A stretch of 64,000 nucleotides of DNA from Furcasterigmium furcatum (taxonomy: Eukaryota > Ascomycota > Sordariomycetes > Glomerellales > Plectosphaerellaceae), in assembly GCA_001599815.1 (NCBI GenBank), contig BCIA01000001.1:186001-250000 (forward strand), in the 5' to 3' direction. A program made the position numbers and the translations under genes. A model generated the notes under the pieces. It was not told the DNA's origin and ran no database searches. It saw only the letters and a list, made by a program, of their open reading frames with translations. Of this stretch, positions 44,602 through 55,126 are shown one piece after another. How positions within the stretch are numbered: position 1 is the stretch's first letter; each line of letters begins with the position of its first letter.

Positions 44602-46277
44602 ATGGCTCCTTCACTTCACTCTGTCCGCTCCAAAGGGTCCCTCGACGGCAAAGATGCCGTCGAGATGGCCGAGAACGGCCCCGAGGTTGACCTCATCTTG
44701 CAGAGATACCCGCTTATCAGGGACAAGTCCCTCGAAGAGCGCCAGAAGATCGAGAAGACATTGGTCCGGAAGCTTGACTGGAAGTTTCTTCCCATGGTCA
44801 CGGCGATGCTGTTGATGAAGTAAGGCCCCCTTAACCGTGGATGAAGTTGTTGCCGGCCTGCGACTAACAACGCCCTGCTCTTAGCTACCTCGACCGCATC
44901 AACGTCTCCAACGCCCGTCTCGCCGGGATGCAGAGCGACCTTCACATGAGCGACACGGAATGGAGCGCTGGCATCTCCCTCTTCTACGTCGGCTACATCA
45001 TCTCCCAGATCCCGGCCAACGTCATCATCGCGAAGGGACGGCCTAGAATTCTCCTCCCCCTCTGCATGCTCGGATGGTCCATCACGACCATCTGCATGCC
45101 CGCCATGACCAGCGGCTGGGGCTTCATGCTCTGCCGCTTCGTCGTCGGCATCACGGAGGGACCCTTCGTCCCCGCCGTGTCCCTGATGACCTCCTCGTGG
45201 TACACCAAGCACGAGTCTCCCGTGCGCATGGGCATCTGGCACGCCGGAAATACCATCTCCCAGGCCCTGTCGGGTCTCCTCGCCGCCGGCATCCTGGAGA
45301 ACATGGACAACATCGCGGGCCTCACCGCCTGGCAGTGGTTCCTGCTGCTCGAGGGCATCGTGAGCATCGCCGTCGCCCTCGTCAGCTTCTGGTTCATCCC
45401 CAACTTCCCCGACTCGACGGGCACGTACTTCATCACCGCGGAGGAGGCCGAGATGGCGCAGTACCGCAGCTCCGTGTCGGCCGGTGGCATCTCGGAGGAC
45501 GACGAGGGCGACTACTGGGGCGGCTTCTGGATGTGCATGAAAGACCCTTTGAGCCATTGCTTCGCCGGTATTCATTTCAGCCTGATCATCGCCCAGTCGT
45601 ACAAAGACTTCTTCCCATCGGTGCGTGTCCGGGTTGCCGACAGCCAGTGACCAGATCACAGCTAACAAGTCACAGATCGTCAAGACGCTCGGCTTCAGCA
45701 ACAAGATGACCTACCTGATCCAGGCGCCCCCTCCGATCATCGCGTTCATCGTCACCATGGCCGTGTCGTGGTCTTCGGGCCGCATGCTCGAGTTCGGTTA
45801 CCATATCTCCATCCCCATGGCCCTGACTGCCGTCGGCACCGCCGTCATGATCACAACGCTGAACGTTGGAGCCCGGTACTTCTCCATGATCCTGCTCGTC
45901 GCTGGTCCATTCATCGGTCTGAACGTAAGTCGCTGCGGCACTGGCTTCCACTACCATGGACACACCGCTGACTCCATGTTCTCCAGTTGCAAATCTCCTG
46001 GGAGACCACCGTCGTCCCCCGGCCCCGGACGAAGCGTGCGGCGCTCATCGCCTACGCCAACTGCGTGTCCTCGGTCTCGCACTGGTTCACGCCGTACTTC
46101 TTCCTGCGCAACCAGGAGCCCTACTACCAGACGGGTGGCGGCGCCATCCTCGTCGGCTGCGGACTGACCATCATCCTCGCCCTGTTCACCAAGTGGTACT
46201 GCAAGAAGAAGAACAAGGCCCTCAAGGCGGCGGAGGATGCCGCGGGAGAGCCCGAGGGCTGGCGCTTCGCCAATTAA
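44602..46277 (+). CDS. MFS anion:cation symporter, Dal5/allantoate permease-like
   Basis: Four exons: 44602-44819, 44885-45620, 45676-45924, 45987-46277; 497 aa. The cytosolic N-terminus is followed by RKLDWKFLPMVTAMLLMNYLDRINVSNARLAG, the hallmark of the fungal ACS (Dal5/Tna1/Seo1) family; the DR in YLDRIN is characteristic. Further family signatures are YIISQIPANVI, CRFVVGITEGPFVPA and SWYTKHE. Twelve helices can be counted. Members import organic anions such as allantoate, nicotinate or other carboxylates by proton symport at the plasma membrane. It heads four genes in the same orientation (permease, GFA, Dabb, aldolase), suggesting uptake of the module's substrate. Intron lengths are 55-65 nt. 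Confidence 0.9.
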
Positions 46278-46717
46278 GGGGACGTTACTTACGAGCCAAC
46301 CCCCCTTTCCACGGGCCGAACTTCGGCATAGGGCCCTCGCAACCCTGCATTGTCTGGTACGACCACACACGGAAAGGGGGATTCTGGATTGGTCTCGAGG
46401 TTCCAACTAGTTGCAACTTGGCTTCGGGATCGAGTGGTGAATGCGGGGTTTGGGTCGTCTTAGGGGCGATCTTTGGTGTATCCCCGATATCTCGTCGGAC
46501 TTTAGGCGATATCGTGCTCGTTTCACCACTATTGGCAAGGCAATGCGTTGGTGATTTCTCGGAATGTCGGGATTCAGACCAATTCATCGGTGATCGGGGT
46601 CGCTCGGGAAGCTGGCCAAGCTCGCACTCCGAGTACTTATTCCAGGGCTCCTGATGAGCCTCGGAGACGAGCAAGCAGAGTATAAAACAAACTCCCAGCA
46701 ACCAGCTAAATTCTATT
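46278..46717. promoter_or_regulatory. Promoter region of the GFA gene with TATA box
   Basis: 440 nt. A TATAAAACA element sits at 46681-46689, only 29-37 nt before the first ATG (46718). The transcription start would then fall at or just before that ATG. Confidence 0.5.
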
Positions 46718-47392
46718 ATGGCATCCCGATCGTTCATCAACAGACACCGCATCCCCATCACGGCATCTGCAGCAGCCGTCATATCCATCGTTGCCTTCCT
46801 TGCCCACTACACGCGCACCAAGACGCTCTCCGCCATGTCTCTCCCCCTCCACCCCTCCCTGGCCGGCGGCATCACCAAGGGAAGCGAGTCCTTCAGCGGC
46901 GGCGTCCTGCGGTGCAAGTGCTCCTCGTCCCCGGTCGAGGTCACCCTCAGCAGCAACGTCGTGCACAACCACGCCTGCGGATGCTCCAAGTGCTGGAAGC
47001 CCGCCGGTGCGCTCTTCTCCATCATCGCCGTCGTGCCCAGGGACAAGGTAGCCGTGACGGCCAACGGCGACAAGCTGGCCATCGTCGATGCCGGCGCCGC
47101 CATTCAGCGCCACGCCTGCGTCGGCTGCGACGTGCACATGTTCGGCCGCATCGAGAAGGACCACCCCTTCAAGGGCCTCGACTTCGTCCACACCGAGCTG
47201 TCCAACGAGAAGGGCTGGCAGGAGCCCCAGTTCGCCGGCTTCGTCTCGTCCATCATTGAGCAGGGTTTCGACGCGTCGCGGATTGACGAGGTCAGGGAAC
47301 AGTTCAAGGCTCTGGGCCTGGAGTCCTACGATGCCCTGTCGCCTCCTCTGATGGACGCCATCGCGACCTGGACCGCTGCCAACAGCAAGTGA
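46718..47392 (+). CDS. GFA/CENP-V domain protein (glutathione-dependent formaldehyde-activating type)
   Basis: Single exon, 224 aa. The zinc-binding cysteines of the GFA fold are present: CKCSSSPVEV, HNHACGCSKCWKPAG and RHACVGCDVHMFGRI. The C-terminal EPQFAGFVSSIIEQGFDASR segment is characteristic of fungal S-(hydroxymethyl)glutathione synthase-like proteins, proposed to condense formaldehyde with glutathione. The first 39 residues include a hydrophobic stretch (ITASAAAVISIVAFLAHY) absent from usual members, which begin MSLPLHPSLAGG; that ATG is at 46835. The TATA box at 46681 fits a short leader to 46718 or, equally, a start at 46835 with a normal leader. The spontaneous nature of the reaction makes the enzymatic role of this family debated. 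Confidence 0.85.
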   Translation: MASRSFINRHRIPITASAAAVISIVAFLAHYTRTKTLSAMSLPLHPSLAGGITKGSESFSGGVLRCKCSSSPVEVTLSSNVVHNHACGCSKCWKPAGALFSIIAVVPRDKVAVTANGDKLAIVDAGAAIQRHACVGCDVHMFGRIEKDHPFKGLDFVHTELSNEKGWQEPQFAGFVSSIIEQGFDASRIDEVREQFKALGLESYDALSPPLMDAIATWTAANSK

Positions 47393-47846
47393 GCGGAATT
47401 GCACAGGATGTACCAAAGGGTTCTCGAAAATTTGTGTGTCAGGGCGGCGTTGAGAGGTGTGACTTGTTGGGAGCGATGAAGTGTTAGCGAGGAGTGAGGC
47501 GTTGAAATAGTTGCACGGCCAGAGGATGGCTGAGAGAGCTTAGATGCAGCTGGGAAAATGTAGTTATACCTACCATCCAGTGAAAGAAATCCGGAGATAC
47601 CCGCAAAAAGCCGGGGTTGTGTTCCTCCGTTGCTCCTCCGGACTTCTCTCCGCATTCTCCAAATTCCCCGCGGCGAACCTCCCCGACCGCCGTGGCCGTG
47701 GCCGTGACCGGAGATCTTCCTACCCCTCCTCCAACATACCTTTGTGCATCTTTTGGAACAACTTCGCTTCAGGAGTCTTTAAGCTATATCTCATCACGAC
47801 CAATTGCCCCGTTCTCTACTGTGCTCTGAGCAAATCCGAAGCCAAG
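47393..47846. other. Intergenic region upstream of the Dabb gene
   Basis: About 450 nt. Likely the promoter of the small Dabb gene. A duplicated GGCCGTGGCC-like stretch lies near 47690. Nothing else seen. Confidence 0.45.
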
Positions 47847-48283
47847 ATGCCCATCTACCACGTCGGTCCGTAACCCCGCTCTCCATGGACGGAACTCAGA
47901 GTAACCCGCGACGAGGACAGTTCTCTTCAAGCTGAAGCCTGGCGTCGCTCAGGAGACCATCGAAGAGATGCGCACTGCAGGCAACGCCATGGTCGGCGTC
48001 ATTCCCGGCCTCAAGTCGTTCCACCTGGGTCCTCCGCTCGCCAGCACGGCGCACCGTGCCCAGGGCTACGACTTGGGCTTGATCACCGTCCTTGATACGG
48101 AGGAGCAGCTTTTGGCGTATGCCACGCATCCGGCACATCTTGTGTACGTTCTTAGTCTTGATGACATGCTCACATGGAATGTGAAAACTGACGTTGGGCC
48201 ATCTCGACAGCGTCCACAAGATCCGAGAGTCTGCTTGCACCGAGACCTTGGCGTACGACTTGGAGGTCCCCGAACTCCCTTGA
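47847..48283 (+). CDS. Dabb (stress-responsive A/B barrel) domain protein
   Basis: Three exons: 47847-47865 (19 nt), 47921-48143 and 48211-48283; 104 aa. The spliced N-terminus MPIYHVVLFKLKPGV and the following FHLGPP and YDLGLI strands match the dimeric alpha/beta-barrel (Dabb) fold. The tiny first exon uses a GTCCGT donor; this is the only way to recover VVLFKLKP. Dabb proteins include small oligomeric enzymes and binding proteins (for example plant olivetolic acid cyclase); many are uncharacterised. The location next to GFA and an aldolase suggests a role in the same module, but the activity cannot be deduced. Confidence 0.8.
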
Positions 48284-49002
48284 ATCTGGTAGAATCTGTG
48301 ATTTCCATAGAGGCATCTGTGCTTGGGTCACATAGATAGAAAGATGAGGCTCAGTCATCAATACATCCATGAAAAGATCCAGACGTCCCTCACATTTCCG
48401 TAGGGTGTGAGTGTCAACGCCCAGTCTTCAACCTAGTTGTCATCGTCTGAGGATGAGAAGTTCATTCATTTCACCAGGCCAACCCAAGAGCCTGGCTTAC
48501 CCAGCGGGAAAGAAATTGAACAAAAGACGGCAAACTCATCAAGGTCACTAATTAAGACTGTATTGGGGCGCTGACGCCAATTATTCGCGCGACCGTCCTC
48601 GATTTCCGAGCATCGGACATCGGCCGAACACTGGACCCAAATGCGCCGGAACATGTCCGACGCCACCCCGGAGAACGGCACTCAACACCCACCGAGTCAT
48701 GACCAACGACGCCGCTCCCTCGAGAACAGCTGGTAAAGGGCATGGTTTTCCTTGCTATCCACAAGGCTCATATGCTTCCGACCCTCCATATTGCCGGCTC
48801 GCTCCGGTATTTCGGGCCAAGTCCTGGGAGTCACCCGGGATGACGAGCCGTCAAAGAGCCGCTCATGGACTTCTTTAAAACGGAACCTTGCAGCTCGAAG
48901 AGAGCCTTGCGTTATACATCCATTCGTATTTTAGGCGCATCTATACACAGGTCTCTACTGTCCTTCTCATAGCAGAGCATCCCCCCACACAACATCACCA
49001 CC
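48284..49002. other. Intergenic region upstream of the HpcH/HpaI gene
   Basis: About 720 nt between the Dabb gene and the aldolase gene. Short frames only. Confidence 0.45.
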
Positions 49003-49845
49003 ATGGCTTCATCAAACGGCACAGATGCTCGCACGTTCACCGTGTCGAACCCCTTCAGAACCAAGATCCTCGCCGGAGAGGTCTGCCCGGTCATGTCCGT
49101 CAAGGCCGTGGCGACAAACGAGATTGCCATGGTGTGCAAGATGGCCGGCATCCACGGCATGTTCATCGACATGGAGCACTCGACCCTCGACCTGCGGGAG
49201 GTCGCCCAGCTGGTGCTCGCGTGCAACTTCGTCGGCGTCTCACCCATCGTGCGCGTGCCCTCCAAGTCTCACTGGCACATCAGCAAGGCTCTCGACTCGG
49301 GCGCCGCCGCCGTCGTCATCCCTCACATCGAGTCCGTCGAGGAGGTCCGCGGCCTCGTCAAGGCCGGCAAGTTCGCGCCCCTCGGCATCCGCGGCTGCAC
49401 CAACGCCCAGCCCATCCTCAACTTCCAGCAGGTGCCCACGCTGGTCCAGAACGAGCTCCTCAACAGGGAGACCATGATCATCCCCATGATCGAGACCCCC
49501 GGCGCCGTCGATCTCGCCGAGGAGATCCTCGCCATCGAGGGTGTCGACGGTATCCTCATCGGCTCCAACGACCTGACCACGGACATGGGCATCCCCGGAA
49601 AGTACGATGACCCCACGTACCAGGCCGCCGTCACCAAGATCGTCCTTGCCGGCAAGAAGGCCGGCAAGCCTATCGGCATTGGTGGCATTGCCGGCAGGAC
49701 GGACCTGCTGGAGAAGTGGTTCGCCATGGGCGCGAGCTGGTCTCTGAGCGGCCAGGACCTCGGTGTCCTCCAGACGGGCATGAAGAAGATCGGCGACAAC
49801 TACAAGGAGATTAACGAGCGTGTCAAGAAGGCCAGGGCCGCATAG
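49003..49845 (+). CDS. HpcH/HpaI-family pyruvate-type aldolase
   Basis: Single exon, 280 aa. A TIM-barrel class II aldolase of the HpcH/HpaI/citrate-lyase-beta family: substrate/metal region FIDMEHSTLDLRE, PIVRVPS, AAAVVIPHIESVEE, GIRGCTNAQP, metal ligand E in PMIETPGAVD and D in GSNDLTTDMG, with GIGGIAG near the C-terminus. Family members cleave 4-hydroxy-2-oxo acids to pyruvate (or glyoxylate) and an aldehyde, using Mg2+ or Mn2+. Which aldehyde is released cannot be read from sequence, but a GFA protein two genes upstream makes formaldehyde an interesting possibility (inference). Strong codon bias (C/G third positions) suggests good expression. Confidence 0.92.
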   Translation: MASSNGTDARTFTVSNPFRTKILAGEVCPVMSVKAVATNEIAMVCKMAGIHGMFIDMEHSTLDLREVAQLVLACNFVGVSPIVRVPSKSHWHISKALDSGAAAVVIPHIESVEEVRGLVKAGKFAPLGIRGCTNAQPILNFQQVPTLVQNELLNRETMIIPMIETPGAVDLAEEILAIEGVDGILIGSNDLTTDMGIPGKYDDPTYQAAVTKIVLAGKKAGKPIGIGGIAGRTDLLEKWFAMGASWSLSGQDLGVLQTGMKKIGDNYKEINERVKKARAA

Positions 49846-49978
49846 ATTTAGAAGTCAGCGAAATCAAATCAAGACATCACATGCATACAGTCAAGTTACA
49901 ACGGGAATGGTAAATTGCGCTGATACTCACACAAAGTCAGAATGAAATTTAGTTCAAGATGGGGTGGAACACCTAGTC

Positions 49979-50536
49979 TCATCCCATCCTGCCCTCGGTT
50001 CTCCAAGGGAGAGGCGGCGGCAGATGGGCAGCCGCGTTAATGGGGAGCGGACAGCGGTCCGGAGGGACAGCCTGAGTGAGCCCGACGTTGTTACGGGCTT
50101 GCCGGGCTACCTCAACGACGAGCGCCCGTGCCGCCTTTCTGTCAGCCTCACACATGTCTGGGTGTGCCGACCCCTCGCGGAGATGGCCTCCTATCACGCA
50201 CTTGTTAGCAGGGTTGCCGGCTTTTGTGAAGACAGGTGTAGTGTACGAGCATTCTGGCATGGTACAGTAGTAGTAAGCCGCCAGATGCTGCTGGTCAGCG
50301 TCGTGCTGATGCATTCCCGCATGCTCGGCTCTCTTATGATACGAGGTGAACAGCGCAGAACAACATACAGCTGGGCAGGAAATGTCTTCGGACTCGGGTT
50401 CATCTGAGCTTAGAAGCTGTATTGGGTTCCATTTCGCCGGGCGACTGGTTGGAAGGGGTGTTCTGCCTTTGGGTAGCTTAGGGAGTTTCGAAACGGGACG
50501 GCTTGTCAACCCGGTAGCGTCTCTGTTGACGGACAT
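49979..50536 (-). CDS. Hypothetical Cys/His-rich small protein
   Basis: Uninterrupted 185-codon frame (MSVNRDATGLTSRPVSK...). The N-terminal 50 residues are Pro/Lys-rich. The middle contains CPAVCCSALFTSYHKRAEHAG and YYYCTMPECSYTT followed by several His residues (HLREGSAH, HPDMC), a spacing suggestive of two irregular C2H2-like zinc fingers. The C-terminus is Pro-rich. No recognised family; it may be lineage-specific. Confidence is limited because it lies only 130 nt from the aldolase gene's end and has no splice signals to test. Confidence 0.5.
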   Translation of the reverse strand: MSVNRDATGLTSRPVSKLPKLPKGRTPLPTSRPAKWNPIQLLSSDEPESEDISCPAVCCSALFTSYHKRAEHAGMHQHDADQQHLAAYYYCTMPECSYTTPVFTKAGNPANKCVIGGHLREGSAHPDMCEADRKAARALVVEVARQARNNVGLTQAVPPDRCPLPINAAAHLPPPLPWRTEGRMG

Positions 50537-52293
50537 TTTGGAAAGAGAACTTGGGTTTTAGAGATTTGGAGCTGAAGGTGAGCAGAGGGGAGAGAGATCT
50601 GACTCGCTATTAATGTAACAGCAACGGCAAATACTCAGCAGTGTTGGGCCAGGACACGCTCTTTGTCCAAGCATGCTCGGGATGGTTGAACAGTTGGGTT
50701 GTGGATGTAAACATTGGAGTATGGAACAAGAGTAACAACGAGAATAGTACAGAAGAGAAATTCATGCTGATGAAAGGATTGCTTCTCAAGGAGATGTCTA
50801 CAGAGAGACCAATGGTTGTGGTCCGGACGGGTTCAGCGCTGCCCAAACTTCGCCTCGAGTAGAGCCCACCGCTGCAAAGATGTTTGGAAAACTTCCTTTG
50901 GTCAAAGTCCTCGGCACAAGAGCTTGGGCCTGAAAGGACGCAAAAGACCGGTGTCATCGCGCCATTCCGCCTCCATGCCCGCTCGGCAATCTCATGTACT
51001 TATGAAAACCGGCAGCACTGCATATCTAGAAAGAAGCCGCAATCAGTTTGTAGCTTAGGACCACCCGGAATTCTTATGCGAAACAAATGCGGTAGAAGCG
51101 ACCGTCAGTGTCTAGTTTTACGACGAGTAGACGCTGTTGCTACTAATATGTCGTCATCCCAACCTTCTCAGCAGTTATCTCCTCGGGTCGTTGAGCATCA
51201 GATGGTACCGGGTCTTGGAAAAGTCGGGGCGAGGCGGGCGACTCCGGGGCAGACCTTCCTTTGATGTACCGCGTCCCGTAGTCATCGATGCATCAGTGTC
51301 ATCTGTATTCCGTTGAATGATCTCCGGCGACGCATCTAGACTTCGGCGACCCGATCTCGGCAACCCGGCACCCAAGTCCGCGCCTAGGCATAACTCTTTG
51401 TGTGAAGCTTAATCATGATCACCATTATCTGCCAAAGAACAACAGCACATGGCCGCGCTGGCTACTAAGTGAGCGAATCACGGGCGGCTGAATGAAGCAA
51501 ACTCCCATTAGTGTTCAGCTCTCCCACGATGGGCCATGCCCAGATGACCATTGGGAAGCGGGCGGCCGTGGGATCGCGGTCAGGCTAGCCGGCAAGACGT
51601 GCCGCCGCGTTCGTGCCCGGTAAATTCAAGATCTTAGTCGATCTAGTGATAAATACACCCTTCCCTGTTGTATCGGGCGCACTTTTGAACAGTGTTTCGA
51701 GTCTTCGCTCGCCGCTGCTGATCGCGGGTCTTTAGTAGATGCAGTAATTCTTCGCCTGGAAGCACAAGGAGGTGGCGCGCGACCTCTTACGTCCTCCTTG
51801 GATGACGAGAGGAGACAGAACTGAACTGAACTCCGTGGTCTCAGGTCGTCGGAATGTGTCGGGCGGGGTTGGGACCGGGCGAGTGTAATCCAGATCTACA
51901 TTGGTGAGTACTGACTCCTACTACTACAATTACTCCTCCTGCTGGCGATCAGCTCGGGATTTGCCGCCGCGGATATGCTTATTCCAACGGCGTACGTACC
52001 GGGGAATTGGTCGAACGACGAGCGATCAGCCGCACTAGGCCATATCAGTCACTCTGTCTCGATTTTGACTTCATGTCTCGCTTTCTTTGTACTGTACTCA
52101 GCTCCATTGGAGCTTTCACGTGGAAGCGCGGGCCAGTGTAGTGTGTGATAGATAGGAACTTTCGCAGGCTGACGGACGAGCGAGGTATCCGGGCCAGCTC
52201 AAAAGCTCGGGCTGCCGGGTCCTTCGGGGAATGAAGATTGACAATATCTTCTTTTTCATCTTTCGCCCCCGAGGAGAGTGTTCGACGCCTTCC
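50537..52293. other. 1.75-kb intergenic region upstream of the kelch gene
   Basis: No supported gene. It includes one copy of a 34-nt direct repeat (50720-50753) shared with the other side of the kelch gene. Confidence 0.5.
50720..50753 (+). repeat. 34-nt direct repeat, copy 1
   Basis: Its core GGAACAAGAGTAACAA and flanks match 30 of 34 bases of the copy at 54770-54803. Three of the four differences are transitions. Confidence 0.65.
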
Positions 52294-54446
52294 ATGGCAC
52301 TGACAATGGCTATCTTGGCAGAAACTCCGGCGGCGGTGCAGTCTCAGACGCGCATCCGAAACCATGTGCTTCTGGCACTGCTTTGGTCGCTCGCTGTTCG
52401 GTCTGTGACCGCCGATAACCCTAGGGACGACTTCTGTCGGAGATACGCCCACCAGACGACGGTCATCGACGACAAGTTGTACATCGATGGTGGCTGGGTG
52501 AATTACAAGGGCTTTCAAGACAATCCAACGGACTATTCCAGTAAGTTGACGTGGCAGGATGCGGTTTTGGGTCCTGGAATGACGTGGCGGCAGTTTGGCT
52601 GACTTGACAATGAAGATACCTGGTTAGGATATCATGATATCAACGAGCCTGTAGGGAAAGATAAAGTTCCCAATCTCACTATCACCTTGAACAAGCCCGA
52701 CAAGTAAGTGAACTTGCCGAGATTGGACACGACGCATGGACTTGGTACTCCAGGTCAACTGTTCCGCGTAATGTTTACTGACGCGCCACACGCTTGAAGC
52801 ATCCCAACAGTACAGGGAGGCGTCCTATGGGGCGATAATGTCAACAAGCGATTCTATCTGTACGGCGGCGAGGAAACCGAAGGATACCCGGAGCCGCCCT
52901 ACCATCTCTGGAGCTACGATATTCTCAACGACAAGTGGGATGATTTTGGACAGCCCAATACCGACCGCCCCCCAGAGGTCGCCTCCTTCGGCGCTGGAGT
53001 CGGCGTCTCCGAGACCGGTATGGGCTACTACCTCGGAGGCTGGGTCAGCAACAAGTCCACGAGTGGGTGGACGCAGTCGCGGAAGATGAGCTCGAACTTC
53101 TACATGTACACCTACGATACGAACGATTTCACCGAGACAAAATATCTTCCAGACAATAAACCAAGAGCAGAAGGGGGAATGGTATGGATACCGGCTGGTG
53201 ATCCTGGTGGGCTGCTCGTTTACCTCGGAGGCATCGTCAGCACGGACGACAACGGCACGACAGCTCCCCAACCACTTGATGAGATCTTCGTGTTCGATGC
53301 CCAAGGCAACACATGGGCAACGCAGAAAGCAACGGGGGATATACCTCAAAACAGAGCCAAGTTCTGCATGGACGTGGCCTGGGCGCCCGACAAGTCCAGC
53401 TACAACATGTAAGTGCTAGTCCACGCCGTTTCTCGATACTGGGGGCGCGTTGCTGAGCCAAACGGGAAAACAGTTACCTCTGGGGAGGCTTGAGTGTGCC
53501 GCCCCCGGTGGTGAATGCGACCTCGTTCAACGACGTGTATGTCCTGACCATTCCCTCATTCACCTGGGTCAAGGTCCATCCTCCTGGGGCCAAGAACGCC
53601 ACGCTGGAGGGGACTGGTCACTACAGCGCTTCCTGCAACATGGTCAAGTCGATGTCGCAGATGTTTGTCATCGGCGGAAAATTCACGAACACTACGGATT
53701 GCGACTATCCCACGGTATGGGGGCAGCACAGCTTCTGGACGGGAACGTGGCACAACCAGGGGGACAACGATACGTACTGGGCGCTGTACGACCCCAACGT
53801 CACCACCAACGTCGTCCCCAAGGACGTGTATGGCATCGTCGGCGGGAACAAGGAAGGAGGCGCTACGGTCAAGAAGCCCAAGGCCGGATATGGCTCTGAT
53901 AGCGAGTCGGGGTCCCTCGCGGCCCTGCTTGAACGCAGAGAATCAGCTCCGGAGCGAACTCCAACCCGCCAGGTCACCGCCCCGACCACACCCCCGCCGG
54001 ACTCTTCGGGCTCTGGCCTCTCTGGCGGAGCCATTGCCGGCATCGTCATTGGCAGCATCGCGGGCCTGGCATTTCTCCTGGGCTGTTGGTTCTTGATTGC
54101 CAGGAGACACGCCCGCCGTCGGAGGGCGGCACGCCGCCCGTCGGCGCCCGAGTGGAGGGGGCCTTCGTACAGCATCGTCAGCAGCATGGCGGGAGCCCCG
54201 AGCATGGTCAGCCAGCAAACGTCTCACGTGGGAGCCTGGATGCCGCCGCCGCCACCGCCGCCGCCGGCGCCCGCGCCCCCGCCGTCGGAGCTCCCCACGC
54301 GGCAGGACAACATGGACGTTGTCAGCGAGCTACCCCAGGAGACTGTGGCAGGCAACACCGTTTCCCGGTTTGGTAGTGGTTCATCCCAGGGGCTCTCTTC
54401 GGCTGCCACCGACCCAGACGCGACCTTGTTTCCGTCTTCTCGCTAG
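52294..54446 (+). CDS. Kelch-repeat protein, signal peptide plus C-terminal membrane anchor
   Basis: Four exons: 52294-52540, 52616-52703, 52800-53408, 53474-54446; 638 aa. After a hydrophobic leader (VLLALLWSLAVRSVTADN) come the beta-propeller blades, seen as DKLYIDGGWVNY, RFYLYGGEETEG, GYYLGGWVSN, GLLVYLGGIVS and IYLWGGLSV, each with the GG kelch signature. Several N-glycosylation sequons (NLT, NKS, NGT, NAT, NTT) support lumenal exposure. One membrane helix (AGIVIGSIAGLAFLLGCWFL) is followed by a basic stop-transfer RRHARRRRAARR and a cytosolic Pro-rich tail with a PPPPPPPAPAPPP run. Fungal proteins of this layout are surface receptors or cell-wall-associated proteins of unknown ligand. 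The start at 52294 could be 52231 or 52306. Confidence 0.88.
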
Positions 54447-55126
54447 GGTGGGCGGCTTTTGGATCCCGTTTCGCTTGTTGAAGTCGTGGGAGGAATGGGT
54501 TTTTCAACAGGATGATACTAGCGGCGTGGCTGGCAGTGAGTTTGGTACTTGGTTCATTTTCCTGGTGTTCATTGGGACGTATCTAGCCACTCACTCGGAA
54601 AGGGAAGGAAGGTCTGGGCTGTCTCTTAGTGTTACTGAACCGCCGTAAGTTCTACTTAATTTCTACTAGGTAGTGTGAGAGGCACTATTTACATGGACTA
54701 TGGTGAGCAATTCAGCGCCGAGGATTTTGTGTGTCCACTCCAGCCCGCTGTGGTTAACATATCAAGAGATGTGGAACAAGAGTAACAATGAGATCAGTAC
54801 AGACATTAAACAGAGTAATTGTGTTGCTGGAGCACTGAACAGACATCGTGGGCGAGTTGTAGTGGCCGCAGAAAAGATGGCAGCCCTCGATGCTGATGGC
54901 ATATCAGGCCAGGTTTAAACTGGACAGCGCAAATCATCTCTCGTAGCAGCATCTATGATCGGATAATATCCAAACACTTTTATTGGTAGTTAATAAATAT
55001 CCTTTTCGATGGGAGCTCAGCCTAGGCGATCCTAGAATGCCCTCCGCGGCAAGAACGGGATTCTACCTATGCATCGTTTTTCAGGAGGTTCGGACCCAGC
55101 AGAGGTACGGCGGTATGATGGAAGCC
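54447..55126. other. Intergenic region between convergent genes
   Basis: About 680 nt with the second 34-nt direct repeat and AT-richer sequence. No gene. Confidence 0.5.
54770..54803 (+). repeat. 34-nt direct repeat, copy 2
   Basis: Same orientation as copy 1 at 50720-50753, about 4.05 kb apart. The pair brackets the kelch gene. Confidence 0.65.

Noticed and set aside
44616..45704. 362-codon minus frame opposite the Dal5-type permease
   Set aside because: His/Asp/Gly-rich shadow that crosses real introns.
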